From Anaerolineae bacterium (GTDB taxonomy: Bacteria; Chloroflexota; Anaerolineae; Aggregatilineales; Phototrophicaceae): a stretch of DNA of 64,000 nucleotides. A program made the translations under genes and the position numbers. Below the pieces are notes generated by a model, which worked only from the letters and a program-made list of their open reading frames with translations, ran no database searches and had not been told where the DNA came from. Shown here in pieces: positions 9,573 through 18,030 of this stretch (its first letter is position 1; the number at the start of each line of letters is the position of its first letter). The DNA is taken from assembly GCA_022823165.1 (NCBI GenBank), contig JAJDXR010000062.1, forward strand, positions 1 to 64,000, written 5' to 3'.

Positions 9573-9663
9573 GATTGTCTCCTTACAAACCAATCTCGAT
9601 AAACGATTGACCGGCCGCCTACAGGATCAGTTGCGCCCGGGCGCATCCCTCACCGGTCTGCAA

Positions 9664-9693
9664 AGTATACCCCCCCGCGCTAAATACAAGCAA
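9664..9693 (-). promoter_or_regulatory. Candidate promoter of the sugar-binding-protein gene
   Basis: Read on the minus strand, TTGCTT (9693-9688) and TATACT (9669-9664) are separated by 18 bp that include a run of seven G. The site lies about 90 bp upstream of ATG 9572, in the 169-bp gap after the GH127 gene. It would allow expression independent of the GH127 gene. Confidence 0.4.
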
Positions 9694-9713
9694 ATCGCTC
9701 ACAGAATTCTTGC

Positions 9714-9727
9714 GGAAACCGTTGTCA
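9714..9727 (-). promoter_or_regulatory. LacI/CRE-like operator candidate
   Basis: The minus strand reads TGACAACGGTTTCC, close to the TGNAANCGNTNNCA pattern of LacI/CcpA-family sites. It lies about 20 bp upstream of the candidate -35 element of the sugar-binding-protein promoter. No LacI-family regulator gene is in the window, so the call rests on the motif and its position. Confidence 0.28.
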
Positions 9728-9741
9728 CTCTCTCATTCTCC

Positions 9742-11691
9742 TTAACATGACCGCAGCCAAACGCGCATCTCGCCCGGCTCGCGATTCGCCCACAAGTAAT
9801 ACGGTATCGCCCGAAAACGAAATGTGGACTCCGCAACCTGCTCGCGGCTGTGAAAACGATACAAGGCTGAATTGTCCGGCGACAGCTCGATTCGCAGCGC
9901 CTCGCCCTTTATTACCGCGACGCCTCCGAACAATTCGCCATCGAAAATCGCCTCGAGTTCCGTTGTCGATGGAATACAGACATTCGCCAAACGCGGACCA
10001 TTATCGGCTTCTTCCAGGCAATAGATCAGCGGTCCCCGCTGCAAAGCGACCTGCCCCGCCACTTGCCTGATTTCACGATGCGGCAGCACACGCTCAACCG
10101 GCATCGCCAGCGCCAGTTCAACCCTGTCGCCGCCTGACCACTGCCGCGGCAGCAGCGCGTATCCGCGTTCCAGCTCGACCTCGATGCGCTCGCCATTCAC
10201 CAACAGCTGATAGTCGTGGCACCAGTCCGGAATCCGCAGCGCCAACTCGAAACTCACGGGCTGCTCAGCATTGACCTCAAACACGATAGTCCCGTCCCAG
10301 GGGTACTCCGTCACTTGCTCCAAGCTAAAGCCCTGTCTGGCAACATCAAACGCTGCCGAGTTTTCGTGATATAGCTGTACGTAGACGCGGTTTCCCTGCT
10401 GCGAATAAGAATACTCGCCGATGCTCGCGATCAAGCGCGAGATATTCGGCGGGCAACAGGGGCAGAAGAACCAATCCACGCGCCTGAAGTGGCCGCTATC
10501 GAGGATGCCGCTCCAGCGCCCCATCGGATTGACGCCGGGGTAGGCCGCCAGGGGATTGGCATAGAAGAATCCTGCGCCGTCGAAAGACAGGCCGCTGAGG
10601 CTGCCGTTGTAGATGGCGCGCTCCATGATATTGATGTAGCGGCTGTCCGGGTCGAGGTGAAACATTCGCTGCGCCCAAAAAGCCAAAGCAATCGCGGCGC
10701 AGGTCTCGGCATAGGCCGTCTCGGTAGGCATATCATAAGCGAAAGTGAAGCCCTCGTTGGAATGCGATGGACCAACGCCGCCATGCAGGTACATTTGCCG
10801 CCGCGTCAGATCATCCCAGAGGCGGCGAGACAAAGTCAGCAATTCTTCATCGCCGGTCTCAAGCGCGACATCCGCGATGCCGGCGTAGAGATAGCAGGCG
10901 CGCACGGCGTGTCCGTTGGCTTCGGTTTGCTCGCGCAGCGGCGCGTGCGCCTGGCAGTAGCGGTAGGTCTGCGCCCAGAAATCCTCGCGTTTTTCGCCGC
11001 GCCTGGCCGCTTCAATGTCGAAGTAGCGCGGCTCTTGACCGCGTTCTTCAATGAAGTAAGCAGCCAGATTCAGCCAGCGCTCTTGGCCTGTCTCGCGATA
11101 AAGCTTGACCAGCGCCAACTCCAGTTCCGGGTGCCCGGGATAGCCGCGCAGCTTGCCGTCGTCAACGCCGAAGGTGGCGTCAATATGCGTTGCGAAACGC
11201 AGAAGTACATCCAGCAGCTTGGGATCCCCGGTGGCCTGATGGTAGGCGACCCCGGCTTCGATGAGGTGTCCTGCGTTGTACATTTCGTGCCAATCGCGCA
11301 GGTTGGTCCATTTGCCTTCCGGATGCAGGACGGGAAAATAGGTGTTGAGGTAGCCGTCAGCTTGCTGCGCGCCCGCGACGGCGTCGATGAGGGCCTCAGC
11401 CTGCGCCTTTAAGTCGGGGTCAGGATGGGTGGCCAGACTGTAAGCGACTGACTCAAGCCACTTGCCGGTATCGGAATCCCAGAACATATGAACCGTCGAG
11501 CGCTCCTTGGGAATGTCATGCGTCCGCGCCATTGACCAGGCTTTGATGCGCCCGGTTTCTTCCAGCTGGCGGTATATGGCGGGGATGGTGCGCTCCCGGT
11601 TTACCCGCTGACGCTCGGCCCAGAAGCCGGAATCAATCACGACTTGGCTGAGCGGCACGGGCGCAGCTCGATCTCGATTATTGTTCGCCAC
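9742..11691 (-). CDS. Glycoside hydrolase family 127, beta-L-arabinofuranosidase-like
   Basis: This 649-residue protein matches GH127 (DUF1680), which releases L-arabinofuranose from arabino-oligosaccharides. The zinc and nucleophile site of the family (one Glu and three Cys in HypBA1) is recognisable: ETC at about 329-331 and CPCCPPN at about 410-416, with Cys412/Cys413 as the paired cysteines. There is an alpha/alpha-barrel N-terminal part with WHEMYNAGHLIEAG and a beta-sandwich C-terminus. No signal peptide is seen, so it should act in the cytoplasm after uptake of the oligosaccharide. It is first in a run with the ABC transporter genes on the same strand. Confidence 0.9.
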   Translation of the reverse strand: MANNNRDRAAPVPLSQVVIDSGFWAERQRVNRERTIPAIYRQLEETGRIKAWSMARTHDIPKERSTVHMFWDSDTGKWLESVAYSLATHPDPDLKAQAEALIDAVAGAQQADGYLNTYFPVLHPEGKWTNLRDWHEMYNAGHLIEAGVAYHQATGDPKLLDVLLRFATHIDATFGVDDGKLRGYPGHPELELALVKLYRETGQERWLNLAAYFIEERGQEPRYFDIEAARRGEKREDFWAQTYRYCQAHAPLREQTEANGHAVRACYLYAGIADVALETGDEELLTLSRRLWDDLTRRQMYLHGGVGPSHSNEGFTFAYDMPTETAYAETCAAIALAFWAQRMFHLDPDSRYINIMERAIYNGSLSGLSFDGAGFFYANPLAAYPGVNPMGRWSGILDSGHFRRVDWFFCPCCPPNISRLIASIGEYSYSQQGNRVYVQLYHENSAAFDVARQGFSLEQVTEYPWDGTIVFEVNAEQPVSFELALRIPDWCHDYQLLVNGERIEVELERGYALLPRQWSGGDRVELALAMPVERVLPHREIRQVAGQVALQRGPLIYCLEEADNGPRLANVCIPSTTELEAIFDGELFGGVAVIKGEALRIELSPDNSALYRFHSREQVAESTFRFRAIPYYLWANREPGEMRVWLRSC

Positions 11692-11843
11692 GGCCAGTCT
11701 CCCATCACCATCCTACGCTCATTGAATGCCAAACATATCACATTCAGCCCGGCTTGCCTACAAGTTCAGCCGGTGGAGAAGTCAAGTGACCGGGCGGATT
11801 CGCCATGCGCTCGGTTGCGCGGACTTCAGTTTCAGTGGTCAGG

Positions 11844-11880
11844 AAACAAAGCGCCTCTCGCATCCGCTGCGAAAGGCGCT
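11844..11880 (-). terminator. Intrinsic terminator of the tRNA-Glu gene
   Basis: On the minus strand a 13-bp stem (AGCGCCTTTCGCA with TGCGAGAGGCGCT, one G-T pair) and a 5-nt loop are followed by TTTGTTTCC. The structure begins 19 bp after the tRNA 3' end and is a textbook factor-independent terminator. Confidence 0.8.
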
Positions 11881-11899
11881 CGGATCCGCTCGGATTGTG

Positions 11900-11972
11900 T
11901 AGCCCCTACGGGACTCGAACCCGTGTCTCCACCTTGAAAGGGTGGCATCCTAGGCCGCTAGACGAAGGGGCC
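11900..11972 (-). tRNA. tRNA-Glu (anticodon UUC)
   Basis: On the minus strand a 73-nt cloverleaf begins GGCCCCT and pairs with AGGGGCT at the 3' side, with a G-U pair at position 1-72. The anticodon stem CCACC/GGTGG holds the loop CTTTCAA (anticodon TTC). The T arm is ACGGG TTCGAGT CCCGT and the D-loop contains AGCGGCCTAG. CCA is not encoded (ACA follows). It decodes GAA/GAG and also supplies Glu-tRNA(Gln) for transamidation if a GatCAB route exists, compare gatB in this window. Confidence 0.93.
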
Positions 11973-12077
11973 GGCTATGACTGGCAAGGCTACAACGATA
12001 GGCTGCGCCAGTCAAGATTCATTTGCGCCCGGGACGGTTAGTATATCCATTGCGCTGACTTGGATTCTTGACCGCTG

Positions 12078-12353
12078 CTAGCCGGAGCCGTCGCTGTAGC
12101 TTGATCCACGTTTGTGAGGCGCCACCGGCGGCATTTCATCCATAGCCGCCTCGTCGTATAGCTCATGCCAGAGCGCGTCCAGCAATTCCTGTTCGAATTC
12201 GACGAAGTGGCAAATGTCGCAGATGTAGGCTCGTGTATTGGGAATGCAGAGCAGCTGTCCCTGGTAGACATCGGCGAAAGTGGTTCTCTGTGGCGCGCAG
12301 CGCCCTACGGTGCAGCGCGGGCAAGCGTAAGCTGTGGTCTTGGCGTCCATCAC
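12078..12353 (-). CDS. YgiT-type zinc-finger protein
   Basis: This 91-residue protein has two CxxC pairs, CPRC (about 11-14) and CDIC (about 45-48), spaced as in the YgiT/MqsA N-terminal zinc finger, with the family-like middle FADVYQGQLLCIPNTRAYICDIC. In MqsA this domain binds the toxin; stand-alone versions are common and mostly uncharacterised. There is no adjacent toxin gene, since the neighbour is lepB on the same strand. The tail is rich in Ser, Gly and charged residues. It may act as a small zinc-binding regulator, but this is not established. Confidence 0.7.
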   Translation of the reverse strand: MMDAKTTAYACPRCTVGRCAPQRTTFADVYQGQLLCIPNTRAYICDICHFVEFEQELLDALWHELYDEAAMDEMPPVAPHKRGSSYSDGSG

Positions 12354-12362
12354 GTCAGCATC

Positions 12363-12935
12363 CTAATTCGGGATGATCCCGATTGAAGTATAGGGCCAAT
12401 ATCGGAATATCACCTGGCCCACGATCTTTTGCAGCGGCACAGCGTTGAATCGCCGCGAGTCGCGGCTGTTGTTGCGGTTGTCGCCCATGACAAAGTACTG
12501 ATCCGCTCCCAGGGTCCAGGATTGGTCGCTGCAGCGCTGGATGCGGCAGGCTTCCTTGATATAAGACTCGTCCAAGGGTTCGCCGTTGATATGCACCCGT
12601 TGCTCGCGGATCTCCACCGTTTCGCCCGGCAAGCCAACGATGCGCTTGATGAGCATGATACCGCGTTCGGCTTCGCTCGGCACGAGAGAATTAAAGACGA
12701 CGATGTCGCCGCGACCGGGCTGCCCCAGCAGATAGTGCACTCGACTAACCACTAGCCGGTCGCTCTCGTAAAAGGTCGGTTCCATGCTATGCCCGTCCAC
12801 CAGCGATCGCGGTATCGCCAAGTCAAACAGCACGGTGACGGCAACCACGAATACGACCGTGCTGATGATCTCCAGCAGGAAACCGGGCGTATCCAGGCGC
12901 GGCCGCGGCAACTCGTCGATATGGCTGCGAAACAT
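12363..12935 (-). CDS. lepB: Signal peptidase I
   Basis: This 190-residue membrane-bound serine protease removes Sec and Tat signal peptides. The family boxes are visible: catalytic Ser in VDGHSMEPTF, catalytic Lys in LIKRIVGLPGE, and the box MGDNRNNSRDSR. A single N-terminal transmembrane segment (EIISTVVFVVAVTVLFDLAI) anchors it. ATG 12935 is preferred to 12956 because AGGAGG precedes it directly. It sits 9 bp upstream of the YgiT-type gene. Confidence 0.95.
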   Translation of the reverse strand: MFRSHIDELPRPRLDTPGFLLEIISTVVFVVAVTVLFDLAIPRSLVDGHSMEPTFYESDRLVVSRVHYLLGQPGRGDIVVFNSLVPSEAERGIMLIKRIVGLPGETVEIREQRVHINGEPLDESYIKEACRIQRCSDQSWTLGADQYFVMGDNRNNSRDSRRFNAVPLQKIVGQVIFRYWPYTSIGIIPN

Positions 12936-13076
12936 TATCCCTCCTAGGCCGCCCACAGGAGCGATGAGCCGGCTTGATCAGGCGCGCAGAGGCGGCATTG
13001 ATTATAAGATTCCGCCACGGCCATCGCAATGCGCATTGCGTCAGTTCACCATTCTCAAGTCGCGGCTGCCTCCAAC

Positions 13077-14465
13077 TCAACCGTCGCCGGCCTCTCCCTT
13101 GCTGGCGCGGGACCTAAAACTCAGACGAATCGGCGTGCCTTCAAAATCGTAGGCTTCGCGGAATTGGTTTTCCAGATAACGCTTATACGTGAAATGCACC
13201 TGGGACGGATCATTAACATGGAAGAGTATCAGCGGCGGATCGGCGCGCACTTGGGACGCGTAGAGGAACTTCAGCCGCTTGGCGCCTTTGCCGCGCGGCG
13301 GATGCTTGCTAATCGCTTCGCGCATCAAGCGGTTTACATCCGATGTCGGCATGCGGAAGAAGCGCGTCTCCCAGACCCGATGCGCCGCCTCCAAGACCTG
13401 ATGGATGCGCTGCCCTTCCAGAGCGCTGATGAATAGTATCGGCGCATAGCGGACAAAATGCAGTCGGTCGCGGATATTTTCGCTGAAAGCATTCATGCTG
13501 AAGGCGTCTTTTTCGATGTCGTCCCATTTGTTGACGACAATCACCAAGCTCTTGTATTCGTTAATAATATAGCCGGCGATATGCTCATCCTGTTCGGTGA
13601 CGCCCAGGTGGGCGTCGATAACCAGCAAGGCGACATCAGCCCGTCCGATGGCTTTCATGGCGCGGATCACACTGTATTTCTCGACGCCGGCTTCAATGCG
13701 GCCGCGGCGGCGGATGCCGGCGGTGTCAATCAAGGTAATGCGCTCGCCAAAATAGCTGATGTCCGTGTCGATGGCATCGCGCGTGGTCCCGGCTACATCG
13801 CTCACGATGGCGCGGTCGCGGCCGATTAGTTTGTTTAACAGCGTACTCTTGCCGGCGTTAGGCCGCCCGACGATCGCGATCTTCAGATGATCGTCTTGAT
13901 CGTCCTCGTCGAACTCAGCCGCCGCTTCTCCAAAAGCCACGACCAAATCATCCAGTAAATCGCCAACTCCAAGCCCGTGAATCGCGCTCACGCCAACGAC
14001 GGCGTCCAGGCCAAGGCTGTAGAAATCGTAGGCGTCGTTCGCGTGCGAAAGGTCATCGATCTTGTTCGCCGCGACCAGAACTTGCTTGTTGGATCGGCGC
14101 AAAATTTCGGCAATGGCTTCGTCGGCGGCGGTAAGTCCAGATTGCGCGTCAACCACCAGGATAATCACATCCGCGCCGGAAACAGCAATCAGCGCCTGCT
14201 CAATGATTTCAGCTACAAAATCAGCGCTGCCTTCGGCCAATGGCGATTCATCCCGCGCGCCGGCCGGCTGGTATATCTCGATGCCGCCGGTGTCAACCAC
14301 CTGGAAAGTCACGCCGTTCCAGAAAGACTCGCCATGCAAACGATCGCGGGTAGTGCCCGGTATCTCATGCGTAACAGCGACGCGCTCGCCCACCAGGCGG
14401 TTGAACAGCGTACTCTTGCCGACATTCGGCCTGCCAACCAGGGCGACAATCTTCTTGCTTGACAT
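13077..14465 (-). CDS. der: Ribosome-assembly GTPase Der (EngA)
   Basis: This 462-residue double-GTPase is needed for 50S subunit maturation. Two G domains are plain: the first with GRPNVGKSTLFNRL (G1) and DTGG (G3), the second with GRPNAGKSTLLNKL and DTAG, with NKID and NKWD as G4 motifs. A C-terminal KH-like domain follows (RADPPLILFHVNDPSQVHFTYKRYLEN region). ATG 14465 (MSSKKIVALVG) is chosen because the further upstream in-frame extension is not family-like. An acidic insert (EFDEDDQDDH) links the two G domains. Confidence 0.95.
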   Translation of the reverse strand: MSSKKIVALVGRPNVGKSTLFNRLVGERVAVTHEIPGTTRDRLHGESFWNGVTFQVVDTGGIEIYQPAGARDESPLAEGSADFVAEIIEQALIAVSGADVIILVVDAQSGLTAADEAIAEILRRSNKQVLVAANKIDDLSHANDAYDFYSLGLDAVVGVSAIHGLGVGDLLDDLVVAFGEAAAEFDEDDQDDHLKIAIVGRPNAGKSTLLNKLIGRDRAIVSDVAGTTRDAIDTDISYFGERITLIDTAGIRRRGRIEAGVEKYSVIRAMKAIGRADVALLVIDAHLGVTEQDEHIAGYIINEYKSLVIVVNKWDDIEKDAFSMNAFSENIRDRLHFVRYAPILFISALEGQRIHQVLEAAHRVWETRFFRMPTSDVNRLMREAISKHPPRGKGAKRLKFLYASQVRADPPLILFHVNDPSQVHFTYKRYLENQFREAYDFEGTPIRLSFRSRASKGEAGDG

Positions 14466-14625
14466 TGCCTTGCATTCGCTCCAGATTCGGTGTGAGTTGC
14501 GCGGATCTATTGTAGACGTCGCCCGCGGCTTTTGGTAGACGGCGCGCATCGCCATTGCCAGGAACCGCCTCGAATGAATAGCAATGACACAGGCCGCGCC
14601 GGCGCCAGGAAAGACCAGCGCTGGA

Positions 14626-15924
14626 TCAGTTCTCGGCCCTTATACCCGCGGCCGATGCGCTGTCTGCCGCCGCTTCGGGAGACCTGATCTCCACGTTCAA
14701 CTCGGCCGGCGAAAGCGACACATTGGCTTCGCTGAGATCAGCTGCGGTGATAGAAATCGACGGCGTCAGATCGTAGACGCCCGGCGTCAATCCGTCCAGA
14801 TCGACCACGATCTGAATGTCCTCAAGCGACAGCGCCTCCACATATACCACCGGCCCGGTCACAATGGCGGACGCGGTTTTGGGAACGATGGACACTTCGA
14901 AGCCATCGCCCAGCCCGATGTGGCCCACCTCAATGCTGTCGATTTGACGCGACACAACGATAGGTATGATCTCTATGGATACGGTGATATTGCTGTCCCC
15001 GCCCATGACGAAGAGCTCGTCATCGGGCAATTGCACCGGTACGCTGGTGACGAACCCCTCGTCGCGTCCTTCCAAACTTATAGGCGCCGTCAGCAGGGTA
15101 TCAGAAATCTTCTCCAGCTGATCGGGCGCGCCGCTAACAAATAGCGACTCGGGTTCGTAGCTCTGGTTCTTCAACGTGAATCCATCCGGCAGTGTCGACA
15201 GCAAGACGTTGGGGCGTATGGCAATCTGACGAATGTCGTCACGGCGCGATATATTCACCGCGACCGAGGCTGTCTGCGGCTGCAGCTCGACGCCGGTCAC
15301 GCGATTGCCGTCGGCGTCGATGGCATGCAAACGCAAATCGACCTCCAGCGGATTCCGGCTCGCCGAGAGATCCAGCTGCCCCCGAACCGCCACAACTTGA
15401 GACACCAGGCTGGCGGCTCCGCTCACCTGCGCCACATCGACATCCGGCTGAGGCTCATCATTTCTAAAGCCGATGGGCGGCGCTTTTACAAGCTCAATAG
15501 CAATGCGGTTATCACGCGACTCTCGCGGCTCCAATTCAATGCTGATCTGCGCCGGCTCAACGCGCGACACCAGGCGCCGGAAACCGTCGGGATTCGGACT
15601 GACCACTTCGACGGCCAGCGGCACGGAGTGCGTACCGGGACCCAGGCGCGACAGGTCAGCCCGTACGACGATGTCGCTGGCCAGCCGCGAAGACACAATC
15701 GTCTGAGAGCCTTGGATGGTCACATCCGCGGAGCGCGCCAGGCTGTTGATCATGACAGCCGTCGAACTGGGGACGAACTGAATAGGTATCCCGTAAAAGC
15801 GACGCTGCCTGATCGGATCGGCCGAGGTCACCGCAATATACCAGACGCCAGTCGCCAACAGCGCTGAAACCGCCAGCCAGAGCAGATTCCCCGTCATTTC
15901 CGCTCGCAGCAGCCGCCGAATCAT
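14626..15924 (-). CDS. YbbR-domain regulator of diadenylate cyclase (CdaR-like)
   Basis: This 432-residue membrane-anchored protein has one N-terminal helix (LLWLAVSALLATGVWYIAV) followed by about four extracytoplasmic YbbR repeats, recognisable by recurring patterns such as IEL-P/VxV and SGA-DQLEKI. YbbR proteins (CdaR in Firmicutes) bind and modulate the cyclase CdaA. The start overlaps the end of cdaA by 4 bp, so the two are co-translated. It ends in an Ala/Ser-rich tail. Confidence 0.88.
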   Translation of the reverse strand: MIRRLLRAEMTGNLLWLAVSALLATGVWYIAVTSADPIRQRRFYGIPIQFVPSSTAVMINSLARSADVTIQGSQTIVSSRLASDIVVRADLSRLGPGTHSVPLAVEVVSPNPDGFRRLVSRVEPAQISIELEPRESRDNRIAIELVKAPPIGFRNDEPQPDVDVAQVSGAASLVSQVVAVRGQLDLSASRNPLEVDLRLHAIDADGNRVTGVELQPQTASVAVNISRRDDIRQIAIRPNVLLSTLPDGFTLKNQSYEPESLFVSGAPDQLEKISDTLLTAPISLEGRDEGFVTSVPVQLPDDELFVMGGDSNITVSIEIIPIVVSRQIDSIEVGHIGLGDGFEVSIVPKTASAIVTGPVVYVEALSLEDIQIVVDLDGLTPGVYDLTPSISITAADLSEANVSLSPAELNVEIRSPEAAADSASAAGIRAEN

Positions 15925-16796
15925 GGCTGAGCCTGCTGTCTGCGGCGCGTCTGCATGCGCAGACGCAAATCATCCCACATCTCACGCGCCCGAGAACGGA
16001 AGGAGGCCCAGGATTCGTCGGTCTGGCCATAATAAGCGTTCAGAATCAATCGCAGTCGTTGCGAGTCGAGGTCAAGTATCATGCGGCCCGCGTTCGTCAC
16101 CGAGATCTTGCCGGTCTCTTCCGACACGAGTACACAAAGCGCGTCGCCAACTTCGCTGATGCCCACCGCCGCCCGGTGCCTGGTGCCCAGATTGGGATTG
16201 GGCAGATTGCGGCTGGCGGTGATGGGCAGCACACTGGAAGCTGAGGCGATGCGCCCATCGCTGCTGATAATCACGGCGCCGTCGTGGAGCTCGGTGCGCG
16301 GCCAAAATACGGTAGCCAGCAAGTCAGCCGTCACGATACTGTCCAGGCTGATGCCGGTGCGGATATATTCCTGCAAACTGCTGTTGCGCTGCAATACGAT
16401 CAGCGCCCCATGCCGCCGCGCCGACAGTTTTTCCGAAGCGGCGCAGACCTCTTCAATGACTGTAACGCGCGCTTCCTGCGGCGCTTGGCGCGATCCGATG
16501 ATCAAGCCTCGTCCCAGGCGCTCCAGGACGCGCCGGATTTCCGGCTGGAATATCACTGGAATGGCAATGGCTAGCGCGGTAAGGCTGTTGGCGATCAACC
16601 AGCTCAGCGCTTCCAGACGCAGTACGGCAGCTACCGAAATAAGCCCGATCACCAACAGCGCGATGCCGCGGAACAGCGCCACCGCCTGTGTGCCGCGAAA
16701 CATAAAGCTGATGCTATAAAACAGCAGAGTGACAATGCCTATATCGACGATGTCGGTCAGTACAAGGCTCTGTAATATGAGAAAGATTTGTTCCAC
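15921..16796 (-). CDS. cdaA: Diadenylate cyclase CdaA (c-di-AMP synthase)
   Basis: This 291-residue protein has three N-terminal membrane helices, a short linker and a DisA_N-type cyclase domain. The catalytic signatures are LHDGAVIIS (DGA motif) and GTRHRAAVGISE (RHR motif). It condenses two ATP to c-di-AMP, which controls potassium and osmotic homeostasis and the cell wall. The downstream YbbR gene overlaps by 4 bp. The usual glmM partner is not in the window. A perfect 16-bp palindrome lies about 50 bp upstream of its start. Confidence 0.94.
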   Translation of the reverse strand: MEQIFLILQSLVLTDIVDIGIVTLLFYSISFMFRGTQAVALFRGIALLVIGLISVAAVLRLEALSWLIANSLTALAIAIPVIFQPEIRRVLERLGRGLIIGSRQAPQEARVTVIEEVCAASEKLSARRHGALIVLQRNSSLQEYIRTGISLDSIVTADLLATVFWPRTELHDGAVIISSDGRIASASSVLPITASRNLPNPNLGTRHRAAVGISEVGDALCVLVSEETGKISVTNAGRMILDLDSQRLRLILNAYYGQTDESWASFRSRAREMWDDLRLRMQTRRRQQAQP

Positions 16797-16846
16797 GTTT
16801 GGTCTTTCGACGCCAGAAGCCGCGTTGCTCGCGCTTTGCGAAGGCC

Positions 16847-16862
16847 AAGTTTAGCTAAACTT
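16847..16862. promoter_or_regulatory. 16-bp perfect palindrome upstream of cdaA
   Basis: AAGTTTAGCTAAACTT is fully self-complementary, AT-rich and lies 51-66 bp before the cdaA start codon, in a 240-bp gap. The size and position suit a dimeric-repressor operator. No linked regulator gene is seen. Confidence 0.4.
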
Positions 16863-17036
16863 ACTAACCCAATAGGCCGCATCGGGTTATGCTATTTTAA
16901 CAGCAATTTATGAGGCGGGCTGTGGAAACGCCTGAGCATTTTGACAGACGCCGACCTATCGTCGGGCAGCCGGCGGGGACTGTTAGTCGGGCACAAATTT
17001 GCGCTGGCTTGTTGAAGCGCGCGGCAAAAGCAAATG

Positions 17037-17954
17037 CTAAGCCAAAACGCTTAGGAGTATCGCCTTCTGCGCATGCAGGCGATTTTCGGCCTGTTCGAAA
17101 ATTCTCGAGCGTACGCCGTCCATGATTTCGTCCGTGATTTCATCGCCGCGATGCGCCGGCAGGCAATGCAAAACGATCGCCGCTGAATTGGCCTTCCGCA
17201 ACAATCCCGCGTTTACTTGATAGGCGCTGAATTCAGCCGCACGCTCGCCGGCTTCGGCTTCCTGCCCCATGCTGACCCAGGTGTCGGTATACACCACGTC
17301 CGCGCCAGAGACAGCCGCCTGCGGATGCGTATGCATTTCGATATTTACGCCGTTGCGGACGGCAATTGCGATAGCTTGCTCGCGGATCGGCGCCTTCATC
17401 TCATAACCTTCCGGAGTGGCGATGCTGAAATCCAGGCCGAAGTGAGCGCAGGCCAGAGCGACCGAAGCCGCCACATTGTTGCCGTCGCCCACAAAGGCCA
17501 GCTTCAAGCCACCCAGCCGGCCGAAACTCTCGCGCACGGTCAGGATATCGGCCAGTGCCTGGCAGGGATGGTAGTCGTCGCTCAAGCCATTGATGACGGG
17601 CACGCGCGAGTATTCCGCCAGTTCAACCACATCGCTGTGATCGAATACGCGAGCCATGATGCCATGCACGTAGCTGGACAGGACGCGCGCCACGTCAGGG
17701 ACGCTTTCCCGTACGCCCAGGCCGATTTCCTGGGGACCCAGCATGATGGCGCCCCCGCCCAGATGCTTCATGGCCATCTCGAATGAAACGCGGGTGCGCA
17801 GGGACGGCTTCTGAAAGATCATGCCCAGGGTCTTGCCTTGCAGGACCGGGGCATTGCCGCCGCCGCGCCACTCAGCTTTCAAGCGCAGCGCCAGGTCAAT
17901 TAGCTCGCGCAGCTCATCGCTGGAGCAGCTCGCCAAATCAAGAAAATGTTTCAC
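17037..17954 (-). CDS. argF: Ornithine carbamoyltransferase
   Basis: This 305-residue enzyme makes citrulline from ornithine and carbamoyl phosphate in arginine synthesis. The carbamoyl-phosphate loop is present as KPSLRTRVSFE (about residues 50-60, the SxRTR motif), followed by HxxQ-type FHPCQALADILT. The ornithine-binding signature near the end is HCLPAHRGDEIT, which separates it from aspartate carbamoyltransferase. The length is normal. It stands alone between polA and cdaA on the same strand, with no other arg gene nearby. Confidence 0.95.
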   Translation of the reverse strand: MKHFLDLASCSSDELRELIDLALRLKAEWRGGGNAPVLQGKTLGMIFQKPSLRTRVSFEMAMKHLGGGAIMLGPQEIGLGVRESVPDVARVLSSYVHGIMARVFDHSDVVELAEYSRVPVINGLSDDYHPCQALADILTVRESFGRLGGLKLAFVGDGNNVAASVALACAHFGLDFSIATPEGYEMKAPIREQAIAIAVRNGVNIEMHTHPQAAVSGADVVYTDTWVSMGQEAEAGERAAEFSAYQVNAGLLRKANSAAIVLHCLPAHRGDEITDEIMDGVRSRIFEQAENRLHAQKAILLSVLA

Positions 17955-18030
17955 AGCAGCACCAAGTCGCTTTCGATATCAGAATCTCAGGTAGATACGG
18001 TTCAGCGTGAATCGCGGCGCTCGCTGGCGG

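Noticed and set aside
12078..12353. MqsRA-type toxin-antitoxin pair at the YgiT zinc-finger gene
   Set aside because: Only the zinc-finger part is present and no toxin gene is adjacent; the neighbours are lepB and tRNA-Glu.
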